DNA from: Plazaster borealis
Taxonomy: Eukaryota > Echinodermata > Asteroidea > Forcipulatida > Labidiasteridae
Length of the DNA stretch: 64,000 nucleotides
Direction: 5' to 3'
NCBI GenBank assembly: GCA_021014325.1
Contig: CM037476.1
Coordinates: 16,094,827-16,158,826, forward strand
Shown: piece after piece, positions 34,475 to 46,028 of the stretch
How the letters are laid out: each line of letters begins with the position of its first letter
Numbering within the stretch: the stretch's first letter is position 1
Notes under the pieces: model-generated
Seen by the model: the letters and a program-made list of their open reading frames with translations, nothing else
What the model was told of the DNA's origin: nothing
Database searches by the model: none
Position numbers and translations under genes: made by a program

Positions 34475-35162
34475 TAGTTGCGATAATCGTAACCCTCCTC
34501 CCGACGGTCGGAACGACCGGAGGGTTACGAGTTAGATAATGGCAATATGGTGCGAAATGTGAAATGTGAAAAAAAAATCGAGACTTGTGACCAGATTTGC
34601 CCAATTTTTACCACTTTCAAAAATCATGACCCACATTCCAAGAACACGGATTTGATCTTGAATGTGTAATGAATCCATTCATAACACTCAAAACATCATT
34701 GAAAAAATATTTAGAAGAAAAAAAAAGACAAAAACTTACCGGAGACTGAGTGAACATGGTGAAGTGCCAAGCGTAGACGAGACGAATACCAGACCACTCT
34801 GGAGCAGACTGGATGAACATTTAAACCATGCACTTTTCGACCAATCAGTGTAAACCTGGGAAAAACAGACTTGGGTGGAGCTTCGGCTGTAACCCGCTAA
34901 CCGGCTATTCCCACTTCCGGACTCACTGCACTGGTGTGCTTGTTGTATTAATGTCTTGTACATGTACATACACGTAAAACAACGTACTTGTTACTGTACA
35001 CTGTACATGTACATCGAACGTGTACGGTGTGAACTGTGTGCACGTGTGTGCATACAATGTATCGGGGCGAATTAGCCACGCATTGTAATATTCGTACATT
35101 ATGAGTAGGCATATTATATTATATGGATGTGTGTGTTGTTTGTTAGGCTTGCAGGGGGGGGG
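34475..35162 (+). repeat. Left terminal inverted repeat
   Basis: Matches 38918-39593 in inverted orientation. Contains a subterminal palindrome CTCCCGACGGTCGGAACGACC..GAGGG (34497-34527) and a minus-strand exon-like segment (34740-34820) with CCAAT at 34841-34845. Confidence 0.8.
34740..34820 (-). other. Exon-like segment in left TIR, directed outward
   Basis: ATG at 34820 opens 27 codons (MFIQSAPEWSGIRLVYAWHF...) ending at a good donor CCG|GTAAGT in phase 0. A CCAAT motif lies about 20 bp upstream. The identical arrangement is in the right TIR. On this strand the next known acceptor is TMEM35B exon 2 (33812), also phase 0, so a chimeric transcript is possible. Peptide not recognised. Confidence 0.35.
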
Positions 35163-35612
35163 CGTCAACCCCCGCCCCTCTTGTTACGGGCCCCTGTGAT
35201 CAAGTAATCTAAATAAGAACCGTTTGTATATATTTTTTTTAAATGTGTGTCATTAGAAGAAATGTAAATATCCATACCAATTCAAGCGTGTTTGCCAATT
35301 CCTTGTTTTTGCAAATGGATAAGTTGCACATCTGGCTGCAATTAAAATGGCTTGAGAGGCAATCATCTCAAGAACCTAACTGTGAATTTGTACACTTGCA
35401 TCGTATGTTAGGTAGAAATAGTTGTCACTGGCCGGCAATTTATTAGTTCAAACGATATTTTTGGGGGATGCTTTATCGGTCACACTAAAACATCTTGTGC
35501 ATCTTTTGAAAGTTTCACCCCATTGGACTACTTTTTAAAATGGTGTGGAGGACCATCGTCAGTCTTTGACATTTGTTTACCCGTTGTATGAATTGTTTAT
35601 TTATTTTATCCA

Positions 35613-35993
35613 TTAAAGGCATCGTACACGTTTGGAAATTGTCAAAGACCAGTGTTCTCACTTGGTGTATCCCAACATATGCATAAAATAACAAGTCTGT
35701 GAAAATTAGGGCTCAATTGGTCATCGAAGTTGCAAGAAAACGATGAAAGAATAAAGCCCTTGTTGTACAAATTTGTGTGCTTTCAGATAGAATGATAAAA
35801 ACTTCTTGCAAGAAGTTTTTATTATTTTAGTGAGAAATTACCTCTTTCTCAAAAACTACGTTACTTCAGAGGGAGTCGTTTCACACAAGTTTTATACTTG
35901 GTAACGAGCAACAGCTCTCTGTTGCTCGTTACCAAGTCAGTTTTTATGCTAATATATATTTTGAGTAGTACCAAACGTGTACGATGCCTTTAA
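35613..35993 (-). mobile_element. Family A MITE, copy 4, nested in the large element
   Basis: TTAA-flanked, reverse orientation, ends AAAGGCATCGTACACGTTTGG and complement. It carries a small extra GAGCAACAG palindrome near 35902-35925. Confidence 0.75.
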
Positions 35994-36767
35994 ATAAAAA
36001 TCTCCCACTTACTTATTCGTGTAAAGTAAATATCGCAAAGACACCTTATACATGTAGTCTTATTGTTGTTATGTTTTTCCGGTCAACATATTCATAGTCA
36101 CTGGTTCTCTTCCCAGGTTTCCAATGACAACCGACCCTTTCCATTGATGAATTGAAAGTGTGTGTAAACTTTTTTTTTAATGAAATCACTTAATAGTTCG
36201 TGTGTGTTTTACCGTTTTTGAATTAAATGAGCTAGTCACATTTTCCAACTTAACGTTGTGTTCCAGAATCTTATCTGTTGTTTTCAGACCTTAACATTAT
36301 CGCCCTTACATTTCGTATACTACATAAATACATGACTGATAAGTGGATCGAGTCTTGAACAATTACAGACTCTTTACATCCCAGAGCAGAAGCATTTGAA
36401 AATTATAATGAAAATAAATTTCTTCAACTCATATGAGGGCCATCCAAAGTTTTAATCAGTTCAACGGTCCAGCATGCATAGAATGACGGGGAGGGGGATC
36501 GGAGATCACTTTTAACGACTTTATGACTACAATGTTTATATTTAAATGATGTGTTTAATTTTTGAAAGAGAAATGTTGATAAATACTATACTATTTCGGG
36601 GATTGAACTCCTCAAAAGACTAGGACTCTCTTTACAACCAGAAAAAAGTGTTGACAACTTTCGACGGCCCCTCACACGAGAGGGAACGGGGAACTTATAT
36701 GAGCATTTTGTCAAGGCCTCCCCGGCTTGGACACAGAGTAAACAGTGGAGCGACTGCATGGAACGCG
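35994..36767. other. Interior of the large element, unassigned
   Basis: AT-rich. A minus-strand open frame at 36586-36861 runs into the 204-bp duplication; no domain recognised. Confidence 0.35.
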
Positions 36768-36971
36768 CATCATTCGTAACTTTGTTTCTGTGCAACAGTG
36801 AGGGGATGATCAAACAACAACGTGCTACATAATTATGCCAAATTGGTTGAATCACCTTCACTAAAATATTAATTTAAAAATAATAATAATTTAAAAAGTC
36901 ATCTATTGTGAGTCTATTGTCTATTGCCGATCACATCAGAGCAGAGTAAGTTACAAACTTACCGCCCCCCC
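36768..36971 (+). repeat. 204-bp internal direct repeat, copy 1
   Basis: Starts CATCATTCGTAACTTTG and ends AAACTTACCGCCCCCCC; nearly identical to 38719-38923. Confidence 0.8.
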
Positions 36972-37093
36972 GCGTGGTCTCACCTTCGTGTCGCTTGGGA
37001 TCGCGGCTCTACGGAGCTGTCCAAGCCACGAAGGCCTTGAAAAAAGCCTAGGAACTACTGTACAACGGGTTATTTTGTTTACTGTAGGCCTAC

Positions 37094-38172
37094 CATTCTG
37101 GCAGCATGTGTACTTCATCAAAGGCTATGACAACCAGTTTAGCCCGATAGCCTTCGGTATTGATGACATTAATCCATGATGGGAGCCCTTCCGGTGTCAT
37201 CAGAACTACCTGGGCATTTCCTGACTTCACACCTGTACACAAGACACAAGTGTTAGTTTTTATACAATGAAATAACAACAATGACAAAACAACTAAACGT
37301 CTTTATTATTAAAAACAGTGTAAAAATTCAAGTATTCCAATTTATTAAGATGGGTGAACAAATATTGTACAGATAGCACATTCATACATAGCTTTGAGAT
37401 GCATTTATTTCATTTGGTTTGTATAAATACAGTACATACTTTTCATCAAATTCTTAATTGTGATTTGTTCACGTCCGAATCGAAAGCCAAAGTCCGTGAT
37501 CCCGCTATTAACTAGAATAACAGACAGTGTAAATAACATTTAAAAGTAGGCCTATCACTGTGAGCTTGTTCAGCACATTATCTGAAACGCATTTCCAAAC
37601 TTTTTATATAAAAAGTCCATTACGTCATGTAGGCCTATGATGTATTGACCAAAACGGCAAAAAAGAGTTATGTTTCCCGGACCGACCCTTATTTTGACGC
37701 CGCGACACCTGTTGGCTTAAAGAAAAAAACGACAAAAAATAAATCAAAACAAAAGACAATTGCACCAGGGAGACTACTTTCGCCAATTTAACATGTTTAA
37801 AACAAAATTGACTGAAATACAAACCAGACTTAAAGATTTTGATAAAACTAAATGAGAAACTTAAAATCAACTTACTTTTTACATCATCGGATGTGTTTTC
37901 CTCCATGAGGGTGACGGCTGAAATGCCCATTTTTCTCAGAGACTGCACTTGGTCGGCCATTAAAGCCCTCAAGGGGGAGATGACAAGTGCAACCCCACCA
38001 TCTTTCAAAAGGGGTGGTATTGCAAACGTCAACGTTTTCCCAAATCCAGTTGGCAGAACTCCAAGATCGTGTTTTTATCTATTATGTGTTGAATAATTTT
38101 CTCCTGTTCGTATTTTAATTTAGCCGGTAATAATGGGTATTGTTTTCTAAGATTGTCATATGCTGCATCCAT
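37094..38172 (-). pseudogene. RecQ-type helicase fragment, frameshifted and truncated
   Basis: Two minus-strand exons: 37876-38172 and 37094-37232, joined in matching phase (donor A|GTAAGT, acceptor TGTACAG|GTG). The first has a Walker A motif (LPTGFGKT) and motif Ia (VISPLRALMADQV); the second has the DEVH box (IAFDEVHMLPEW) of motif II. These are SF2 RecQ signatures; DNA unwinding would need the missing motifs III-VI. A one-base loss near 38060 breaks the frame between the N-terminal part (ATG at 38170-38172) and Walker A. After DEVH a donor-like GTAGG follows, and no later helicase exon lies in the element. It is a relic, perhaps a captured host gene or an element-encoded helicase. Confidence 0.75.
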
Positions 38173-38718
38173 TCTTTTTTCTGCTACCAAGTGACGGGAA
38201 CACTATAGTTGTGAGTCGTTTGCTCAGTGTACTATAGACCTGCGTGCATAAACCTTGCATGTAAATTGAGTTGCTTATCAAGGCATCAATTTGAATCTTA
38301 GTGGCTCCAAAGTGAATAAATCAAGCTCAAGGCGGTAGACCTATTACTATTTTTATAAGTGCCCTGAATACACAGCTCTCCACAACTCACAAACGAAATA
38401 GCTCCCGCATAACAAGTGCCATTAAAGATCCTGCACAGACTTTTATCAATCTTGTGAAAACTATATAATTTTATAATACAAAATCAAGATTGTATTTCAT
38501 TGTTGTAGATGGTCCTTGCTCTATGTTTAAAGTGGAGTCAGCAGGGACATCTATACGTGTCAATCGATACGAACTGATAATGCATAATTTGTAGCACATT
38601 AGAGTAAGTGAGCAATGAGACTTATCATTTATGGTATATTCTATTGTAGCAATCACATAGTGACACGAAAATAAAATTTCAAGAAAAGTTTTAATACAAA
38701 ATTTGAACATCAATAAAA

Positions 38719-38923
38719 CATCATTCGTAACTTTGTTTCTGTACAACAGTGAGGGGATGATCAAACAACAACGTGCTACATAATTATGCCAAATTGGTTG
38801 AATCACCTTCACTAAAATATTAATTTAAAAATAATAATAATTTAAAAAGTCATCTATTGTGAGTCTATTGTCTATTGCCGATCACATCAGAGCAGAGTAA
38901 GTTACAAACTTACCGCCCCCCCC
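38719..38923 (+). repeat. 204-bp internal direct repeat, copy 2
   Basis: Ends in ACCGCCCCCCCC directly abutting the inner edge of the right TIR (CTGCAAGCC). Confidence 0.8.
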
Positions 38924-39593
38924 TGCAAGCCTAATAAACAACACACACATCCATATGCCTACTCATAATGTACGGATATTACAATGCGTGGCTAATTCGC
39001 CCCGATACATTGTATGCACACATGTGCACACAGTCACACCGTACACGTTCGATGTACATGTACAGTGTACAGTAGTAACAAGTACGTTGTTTTACATGTA
39101 TGTACATGTACAAGACAATAATACAACAAGCACACCAGTGCAGTGAGTCCGGAAGTGGGAATAGCCGGTTAGCGGGTTACAGCCGAAGCTCCACCCAAGT
39201 CTGTTTTTCCCAGGTTTATGCTGATTGGTCGAAAAGTGCATGGTTTAAATGTTCATCCAGTCTGCGCCAGAGTGGTCTGGTATTCGTCTCGTCTACGCTT
39301 GGCACTTCACCATGTTCACTCAGTCTCCGGTAAGTTTTTGTCTTTTTTTTCTTCTAAATATTTTTTCAATGATGTTTTGAGTGTTATGAATGGATTCATT
39401 ACACATTCAAGATCAAATCCGTGTTCTTGGAATGTGGGTCATGATTTTTGAAAGTGGTAAAAATTGGGCAAATCTGGTCACAAGTCTCGATTTTTTTTTC
39501 ACATTTCACATTTCGCACCATATTGCCATTATCTAACTCGTAACCCTCCGGTCGTTCCGACCGTCGGGAGGAGGGTTACGATTATCGCAACTA
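38918..39593 (-). repeat. Right terminal inverted repeat
   Basis: Inverse of 34475-35162, including the same exon-like segment on the + strand and the GGTCGTTCCGACC palindrome. Confidence 0.8.
39249..39329 (+). other. Exon-like segment in right TIR, directed outward
   Basis: Same 27-codon frame and donor CCG|GTAAGT as the left TIR, with ATTGG (CCAAT complement) at 39224-39228. On this strand no compatible downstream acceptor was identified. Confidence 0.35.
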
Positions 39594-39765
39594 ACACACA
39601 CGCCAGTGTGTAAACACCTGCAATCGGGACCCACTATTGTTCCTCTTTTGTTTATACCAACTTTTTGGCAACAGCTCCCTTTGGTTTTGTACACGCTCTC
39701 CAAAACTGGGGACCTTTCTCAACCGGGGACCCTGTCCTCTTTTGTTTGTCCCGGTTAAACTTTGT
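39594..39765 (+). repeat. Dispersed repeat M, copy 2
   Basis: CAGTGTGTAAACACCTGCAATCGG and repeated CCTCTTTTGTTT blocks as in 16738-16885. The large transposon sits at its left edge. Confidence 0.5.
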
Positions 39766-40594
39766 AGGTATGTGAAGATCCGCATCGATCGCGGCCGCTA
39801 TTTTCTGCCAGATTTGTGTTCCGCATCTACTGCGCGCGCTGGGCACACCCCCTTAAATTCGCATTCTGATTGGCTGTCGGCGATGATGACGTCATGGAAA
39901 ATCGATGATGACGTAGTGGAGAATCCCCTCTTTATCCGCCATGTTTTTAATGTTTTACCTTCGCTGGAGAAGTTGAAAAAATACAAGTTTTGACGGCACT
40001 GATATCACTCTTTTACTGAACCATACGTTATTAAAAGGTAAACCCACATATTAATTGTTATTCTGTCTTTAATATCTGAAAGTTTTGTCAGTTTTTATGG
40101 TTGCGAAAATGACTTACCGGTCACAAAATCCCAATCAATTGCCTGTTAGAAAATGACGCTAATTAACGAGCTTCAAATGCTTGTAATTTCTTTATCAATT
40201 AAGACTTCTCAATAATTTTGGTATCACTGTGTAGGATTTTTCATGCTCTTTCCAGTGGTACTAATTGCATTCGTATTGGTTCACTTTGAATTTTTTCTTC
40301 ACATACCTAAACTTTGAGTGTGTATACCTACCCGACCACACCCATTCGATTGTAATGCAAGGAAACACACTATATCCATATTCATTCCATTCTCAGTGCA
40401 TGGGGACAGGTGGACGCTAAAGATGGTGGAACGAAACAACCTTAGGACAAAATACAACACAAACATTCGCCGCGCCTGCCAGCCTGCTGTCTGTCGGGCA
40501 TCAGCGCAACGGCAACCACACACACACACGGACCGTAGACAAAATTCAACAAAGCTGTAAAAATGTAATGCAAGTCTTGAACATTTTCACCTAC

Positions 40595-40696
40595 CTGCAT
40601 GCTGTAGGCTGGCTCAAGAGGCACAACTTTCACGACACCAGATGCACAGAACAGCAACCCCAAGCCAATGGACAAAAAGCGATAACTGGAACTCAT
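40595..40696 (-). CDS. tmem35b: TMEM35B-like membrane protein, exon 1
   Basis: ATG at 40694-40696 (minus strand). Encodes 34 residues, MSSSYRFLSIGLGLLFCASG then VVKVVPLEPAYSMQ: a first membrane segment (about 7-24) matching the start of vertebrate TMEM35B (LLGGFFALVGLAKL). Donor CAG|GTAGGT is strong and phase 0, compatible with exon 2 at 33812. Joined, the two give the expected spacing before VFPFK. The open frame beyond the donor is intron. Confidence 0.9.
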
Positions 40697-40825
40697 CTTT
40701 GCAAACGAAAATGTCCACTTTACACACTTTTAATTTAGCACACTCTCTGAACTCCACCTAACCGAAAAAATTAAGGACCGACGCTACCTAAGGAGGGCGC
40801 TATATATATCACTGCGCCCTCATCA
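40697..40825 (-). promoter_or_regulatory. Likely TMEM35B 5' UTR and core promoter
   Basis: Upstream of the ATG. A TATATATAG string (40800-40808 on the minus strand) sits about 105 bp from the start codon, within an inverted repeat GAGGGCGC...GCGCCCTC (40794-40822). Promoter use is inferred from position only. Confidence 0.35.
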
Positions 40826-41532
40826 TCTCGGTATCGATCGTGCAATCGATTCGATTACTTTTTGGATAAGCTGTGATGACGTCATTGTATTTGAGACTGA
40901 ATAATAATTCGGTGAAAAATTCCTGTCTTGAAATAAACTGAAAATCCCCGAGTTTCTTTGGGAAATTTATACAGCTGTCAAAAAAGCTGTCCACTGATGT
41001 ATTGTCCATATCTATATATAATCGATATCGATAGCGATATTGTGGAGCCAGATTTCGACCAAGCCACGCCTGCTACTTTTATATTATTCATAAATATTGT
41101 GCTCACGTTTTTTTGGTAAAAACAATGGAGTAGTGTAATTATCACGTGTGACCACTTACGTCCCAGAATTAAAACAACAAAATGGAGAGCGTAGCCAACA
41201 GCGCATTTCCATTTTGTGAGGCAAATAATTATTGTCTGCCGCCTGGACTATACGCAATTTTATCATAATCACAAATGTAATTAATTTAAAACAAATAGTT
41301 TACAATTATCAAATCAAAAAGTGTTGACAAAGAGATTTTCATCTCTTTGTATTAATGATTATTAATGACGTTTTCATATTTTCACAACTACGCAAGACCA
41401 ATCAATGTCTGTTTTAATTGTGCGGAGAGAGAAAAGCGCGCCTTTTGTTAGCTTACGGGTTGGCGGTTGGGATCCAGACACGCCCCCACAACTGCCATAT
41501 ATGGAACATCTGGAGAGTTACGTATTACATCA

Positions 41533-41719
41533 ATGGGATTTGAATATATTATAATGATGGCGGCATTCCACGTATTGATTTTGTGTACGCACGCACATTT
41601 TTACTACGACGACTACGATCACGGCGAGACGGCAATATTCTGTTCACACTTAGAGTCATTTGCACGTGAAAATAAACAGGAAAATGATGAAAAACCGTTT
41701 TGGCAAGGGGAGACATCGA
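41533..41719 (+). CDS. Candidate first exon of an unknown secreted or membrane protein
   Basis: ATG at 41533 opens a frame MGFEYIIMMAAFHVLILCTH followed by Tyr/Asp-rich and Glu/Lys-rich sequence, ending at a donor GAA|GTGAGT (GT at 41720-41721). The first 20 residues look like a signal peptide. It lies about 840 bp from the divergent TMEM35B start, so the two could share a promoter region. I recognise no family and found no second exon. Confidence 0.3.
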
Positions 41720-41724
41720 AGTGA

Positions 41725-43734
41725 GTATACTAAAGATGATATATGTACTAGATTTATTACAGATTAAGGATTATTTGGGGAGAAATGCCCGTTTGCAGTC
41801 AATGTTTTGATTCTGTTGTCCTGTCTTTCATGGTGATCGGCAGCAGTTGACCGGTGTATGAACCGGTCTTTTTTTCTCACGTGTTATAATGTTGTACTGA
41901 ACTCTATGGTTCTAGTTGTACACTCACCGATGTGTAATTCATCCCAGCGCCAGACGTGACGCAGTTTCATCGGGAGAGTCTGTGATATTTTCCCCATGTG
42001 GAATTGTCGTTAATTTTATCTTTAGGCGGATGAAAATAATATACTGTCTATACATGTAAAATACTCTATGGTTTTGATTTTAGGCTTTCTGTTTATTGTA
42101 GTGTTGCCCATGTTCTTTTGAGGAAGTTAGGCCTACCACAATTTTATTGTAAAGATCAGTGTTGGGAAAACGGTCGCTCCCGATATGCCAACACCAGGAA
42201 GGAAATCGGATCATGAACTGAAGAAAGTGATCTGAGTAATCAGTAAAATGTGTTATCCCTTGATATGATTGATTTTTTTCCACTCAATTATTTATTACAG
42301 ATAATTATGTTTTTACATTCAGTATTTTTAAAAGAAAATCAGAAAGCATCACAAAGAATGTAAAAAACTAATGAACCGACCAAACAAGTGAAACATGATT
42401 GAAACAATGACAATACAGAATATTTGAAAGCCATTTCAGTGATTGATTTCCCCTGTAAGTTTGTATTCACACAGTAGTACACAGCAACTTGCTACACAAA
42501 ATCACAATTGCTTCTCAGTTAGTGTTTTAATACGTGTGCACAAAACATATTTCGTTTAGTTTAGTCTAGAAATATTTCCCTATGCAAAATTGCTGGACGA
42601 AATCTTTCCAGGTTTTACTCAACCAATTTTTCCTTTTCTAAATTGGCAGGGCCAGCCCATCCAATCAGCAATGTAAAAACCTAAACAGAAAAGGAAAATA
42701 AATTAAAATACGCGGTTGGGACTTGAGTAGAAATGAAAATTAGATCAGCACAGGCAGCATGTCAGGGTTTTTTTCTTCACATTTTTAATTTACATAAATA
42801 AAGAAATGTCAAATAGTTTCGGCTTTTGTAATAGTAAGCTATTTAATATAATCTTGTCAAAGGTTATAATATAAATTGAAATACAACCAAAGCTCTTCAG
42901 ATAATTCTTAACAATTTATCCAAAATGTCGTTTAAGTATAAACAGGCGTCAGATCAAGTTTCAGTATTTATACCTGTAAAACAAAATTAAAAATGTATAC
43001 AAAGTAGGCCTATTATTTCTACTTCCATTGTTTGAAAAGACACAATGGAGTTCTGGTACAAATTTACAAAGAACTTTTTGAAAATCTAAAAAAGAAGAAA
43101 AGAAACCATGTAGTATTAGGCCCTATATTCTAGTAAAAAGTAGTTAGATAGTAGTACCTTTGTGTAACTAGAATTACAAAGGTCCAGCTACTTGCATTCG
43201 TGGACGTGTAAGCATTATATTATTTTTGCTGAGCTAACCTAAACCTTACAAAATTTATTCCCATAAAAAATTCAAACCAATAAAGAATTCAATAAAATTT
43301 GAGACGCACAAAAGATTTACTATCACAGAGGCAGAAACCACATGATTATGCGAAAAATGTGGTGGGCAAGATTTAGAATTTAGAATCAGCTCGCACAGTG
43401 TACCACTGACTGAACACACCTCCCTACTTACCAATGACCTCCCATTATACTGACCACATCATTAACATGAAGATAGTGGAATAAAAAGCATGGCTGCATG
43501 CCTAGTCATCATCTAGTTGAGGTGCTGTACTCACTTACACTCACAGAACATCAGGCGTTTTATGTATTCTTTGGAAACGAGGAGAATTTTATATAATATA
43601 TTCTCAGATGATCATATAGATCCATGGGTTTAGGGAAAGTAGGCCTATACCTTTGGTTTTTGGAACCGTTCGATTGTTTTATTCCTATATTATATGAATG
43701 TAGATACATGTATAATATACAATAAAACTAACCT
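41725..43734. other. Intergenic or intron, no gene seen
   Basis: AT-rich, apparently unique; no exon or repeat I can support. Confidence 0.4.
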
Positions 43735-44010
43735 TAAAAATTTCATTTCAAATAGTGGTCACGTTTTTGAGATATCGCTGAAAATCAAGAGTGGTTTTGT
43801 CCACACAGGAAGAATAATCCGTAATTGGAATACACAATCTGAGAAACGTATCCGACAGTAACTTTTCTCAGATTCAAATTTTGGGGGATAAAAACTGATA
43901 TATTTTTCCATAACCACATTATTTCGAGGTGAAATGTTTCTAAAAATGCTTTGTACTATCGAAAGCTGCTGTACTTCTAACCAGCATTTGGTTACAATAA
44001 CAAAATAATT
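43735..44010 (-). mobile_element. Family H MITE, copy 1 (partial, reverse)
   Basis: ACACAATCTGAGAAACG, GTGGTTTTGTCCACACAGG and GGATAAAAACTGATAT blocks match the reverse of 49384-49760. Confidence 0.5.
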
Positions 44011-44286
44011 CATTCAACTCAAATTATTATTTTAATACAGATATTAGTCATAAAAACTTCAGCAAAATTATAACTAATGTTGAGTACATGTATACTGGGA
44101 ACATACAGTTTCCAGTATTAAAATGTACTTACATGAACATTAGTTTTGGTGAAGAAAAAAAACAACATCAAGTTTAAGTGAATTTTTTTATTTCTTAGTA
44201 GTTACTGTGATATTTAAACTGAAATTAGGCAAATATTGAATTCATCAAACTGAAAAAATGCAAAAAAATGTTGTTTTTAAATGCAT

Positions 44287-44604
44287 TTAAAGGTATCGTA
44301 CACGTTTGGTAATGGCTCAAAACAAATATTAGCATAAAAACTTACTTGGTAACAAGCAATGGAGAGCTGTTGAGTATAAAGCATTGTAGGAAACGACTCC
44401 CTCTGAAGTAACGTAGTTTTTATTCCTATCTGAAAGCATACAAATTTGTACAACAAGGGTGTTTGTTCTTTCATCATTTTCTTGCAACTTCGATGACCAA
44501 TTTAGCCCAAATTTTCACAGGCTTGTTATTTTATGCATATGTTGGGATACACCAAGTGAGAACACTGGTCTTTGACAATTTCCAAACGGGTTCAGTGCCT
44601 TTAA
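44287..44604 (+). mobile_element. Family A MITE, copy 5 (internally deleted)
   Basis: TTAA both sides. It lacks the block from GAGAAAGAGGTAATTTC to the TTCTTGCAAGAA palindrome, so it is about 57 bp short. Confidence 0.7.
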
Positions 44605-44773
44605 AAGAGTGGAAAATTTGCCAAATGTGTGCGGATAAGTTTGTTGCAATGTTCTTTGTTTTGAAGAGTTCTTTGGAAACAGATTGATGGAGTTCGTTTT
44701 GAGTCTTGCAGCAATATTGTTGTGAAATTAAACCAGTATAAAATCGTTATTCATGGTCACACACCACTCTGTG

Positions 44774-44966
44774 CAGTGTTCTCCTTTAACAGTGGTTCAC
44801 TAACCAGATGAATGTTAAACGCCCAAGGACCAGTCTAAAATCTCTCCAAGTACTCTGGCTTGGACTCAGTGTTGACAAACATCCCTATAAAATATGAATT
44901 TATGGACTTGTGAAAAGACTGGTCCTGTTGGCTAGTCAATGAAAACAGTTAAGGGCAAACCCTGTT
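44774..44966 (+). repeat. Dispersed repeat J, copy 3
   Basis: CAGTGTTCTCCTTTAACAGTGG to GGGCAAACCCTG; diverged from 30778-30972. Confidence 0.55.
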
Positions 44967-46028
44967 ATGTCTGCTTGAATTGGTGACTGGACTTGGAATG
45001 TTGCCAAAAGATGACAAAACATGTTATGTCTGGGACATGAATGAGCGATTTCAGTTTAAGTGCGCTCACATGATCAACTTCACTGGGGATCCGGGTGTCG
45101 ATCACATTACCAGTAGTACTAGTACAACTAGTAGATCAATGTTTTTTCCTGGACTAGTTCCAAAATGTACTCTTGCAATGTGAAAGAAAGAAAGTAGGGC
45201 CTATACAAAGGAAAATATTTATGTGAAAAAAACTGTACACTCAAATTTGAAGCTACTTTTAATTATCATCATTCAGGCCCTTCAAATTAGCCCCATAAAA
45301 AAGATAAATAAATACATAAAATAAAATAAAAAATGGTTTGGAAAATGTGTTTATTTAGGTTTTAACTTAAATTAAGACCAACACACTTTAAAAAACCTCA
45401 AGAACAAACAAACAAATGCTTTTTCAATTTCATTCAGTTACATTTCTTTTGTTTTAAAAAACAAAAGAACAGAACTCAATGAAATTGAAAGTGCCTTTTT
45501 TCCCCTTTTTTCTTCTTCTTCAAAGAACGGTGGAAAATTAAGGAATTTTGCACACAACAGTGTCTACGGAATGTTCAAGCATACTTGTACTTTACTTCGG
45601 TTACATTCTTGTGAAAGGTCAGCTACGTGTGCCAATGTTGGGATACTCAAGTTCGTACGGACAATGAGTAAATTTTTTAGCAGGGGCAGGAATTCTTTGT
45701 TGAAGGGACAGACAACCCGGACACAACACAGATCTACGAAGAGGATCCATCAACACAAAGCAACAATAGAAAAGTCATGAAAAGGGAAAGACTTCGCTTG
45801 TATCTAGAGCAACTGGATCAAGATTTATTAGTCTACACACTTTTCATGACCCATGAGCTAATTTCCTGTTTCCTAAATAGGTCAATCTTTATAGTCGGTA
45901 CGATCTTTTTGTGAGGTTGGAATTATTGGAAAAGCTTTGTCGCAAAAAGCCTCATAATTGACAGATTAGATTTTGACTTGGAAAGCTCCAGTAAATCATG
46001 TTTGGAAACATACAATTGTATGTCTGAG
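44967..46028. other. Intergenic or intron, no gene seen
   Basis: AT-rich; a short imperfect CTAGTACAACTAGT-like palindrome lies near 45117-45133. Short open frames without domains. Confidence 0.35.

Larger units (their letters stand above)
34475..39593. mobile_element. Mutator-like long-TIR DNA transposon with RecQ-type helicase relic
   Basis: The ends are TAGTTGCGATAATCG and CGATTATCGCAACTA, beginning terminal inverted repeats of about 680 bp (34475-35162 and 38918-39593) that match almost base for base. ACACACACG flanks both ends (34466-34474 and 39594-39602), a plausible 9-bp target duplication, though the left flank is a CA repeat, which weakens it. Long TIRs with 9-bp duplications are characteristic of Mutator/MULE elements; the superfamily is inferred, as no transposase was recognised. 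Inside are a broken helicase gene, a 204-bp internal duplication, and a nested family A MITE. Confidence 0.7.
33813..40594 (-). other. TMEM35B intron, 6.8 kb, hosting a large transposon
   Basis: Phase-0 intron. Near the exon, 33890-33970 is a repeat tail rich in AAAGCGC and poly-A. The bulk is the 5.1-kb element 34475-39593. Positions 39770-40590 include a short tract of CpG-containing unique sequence without exon support. Confidence 0.8.
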
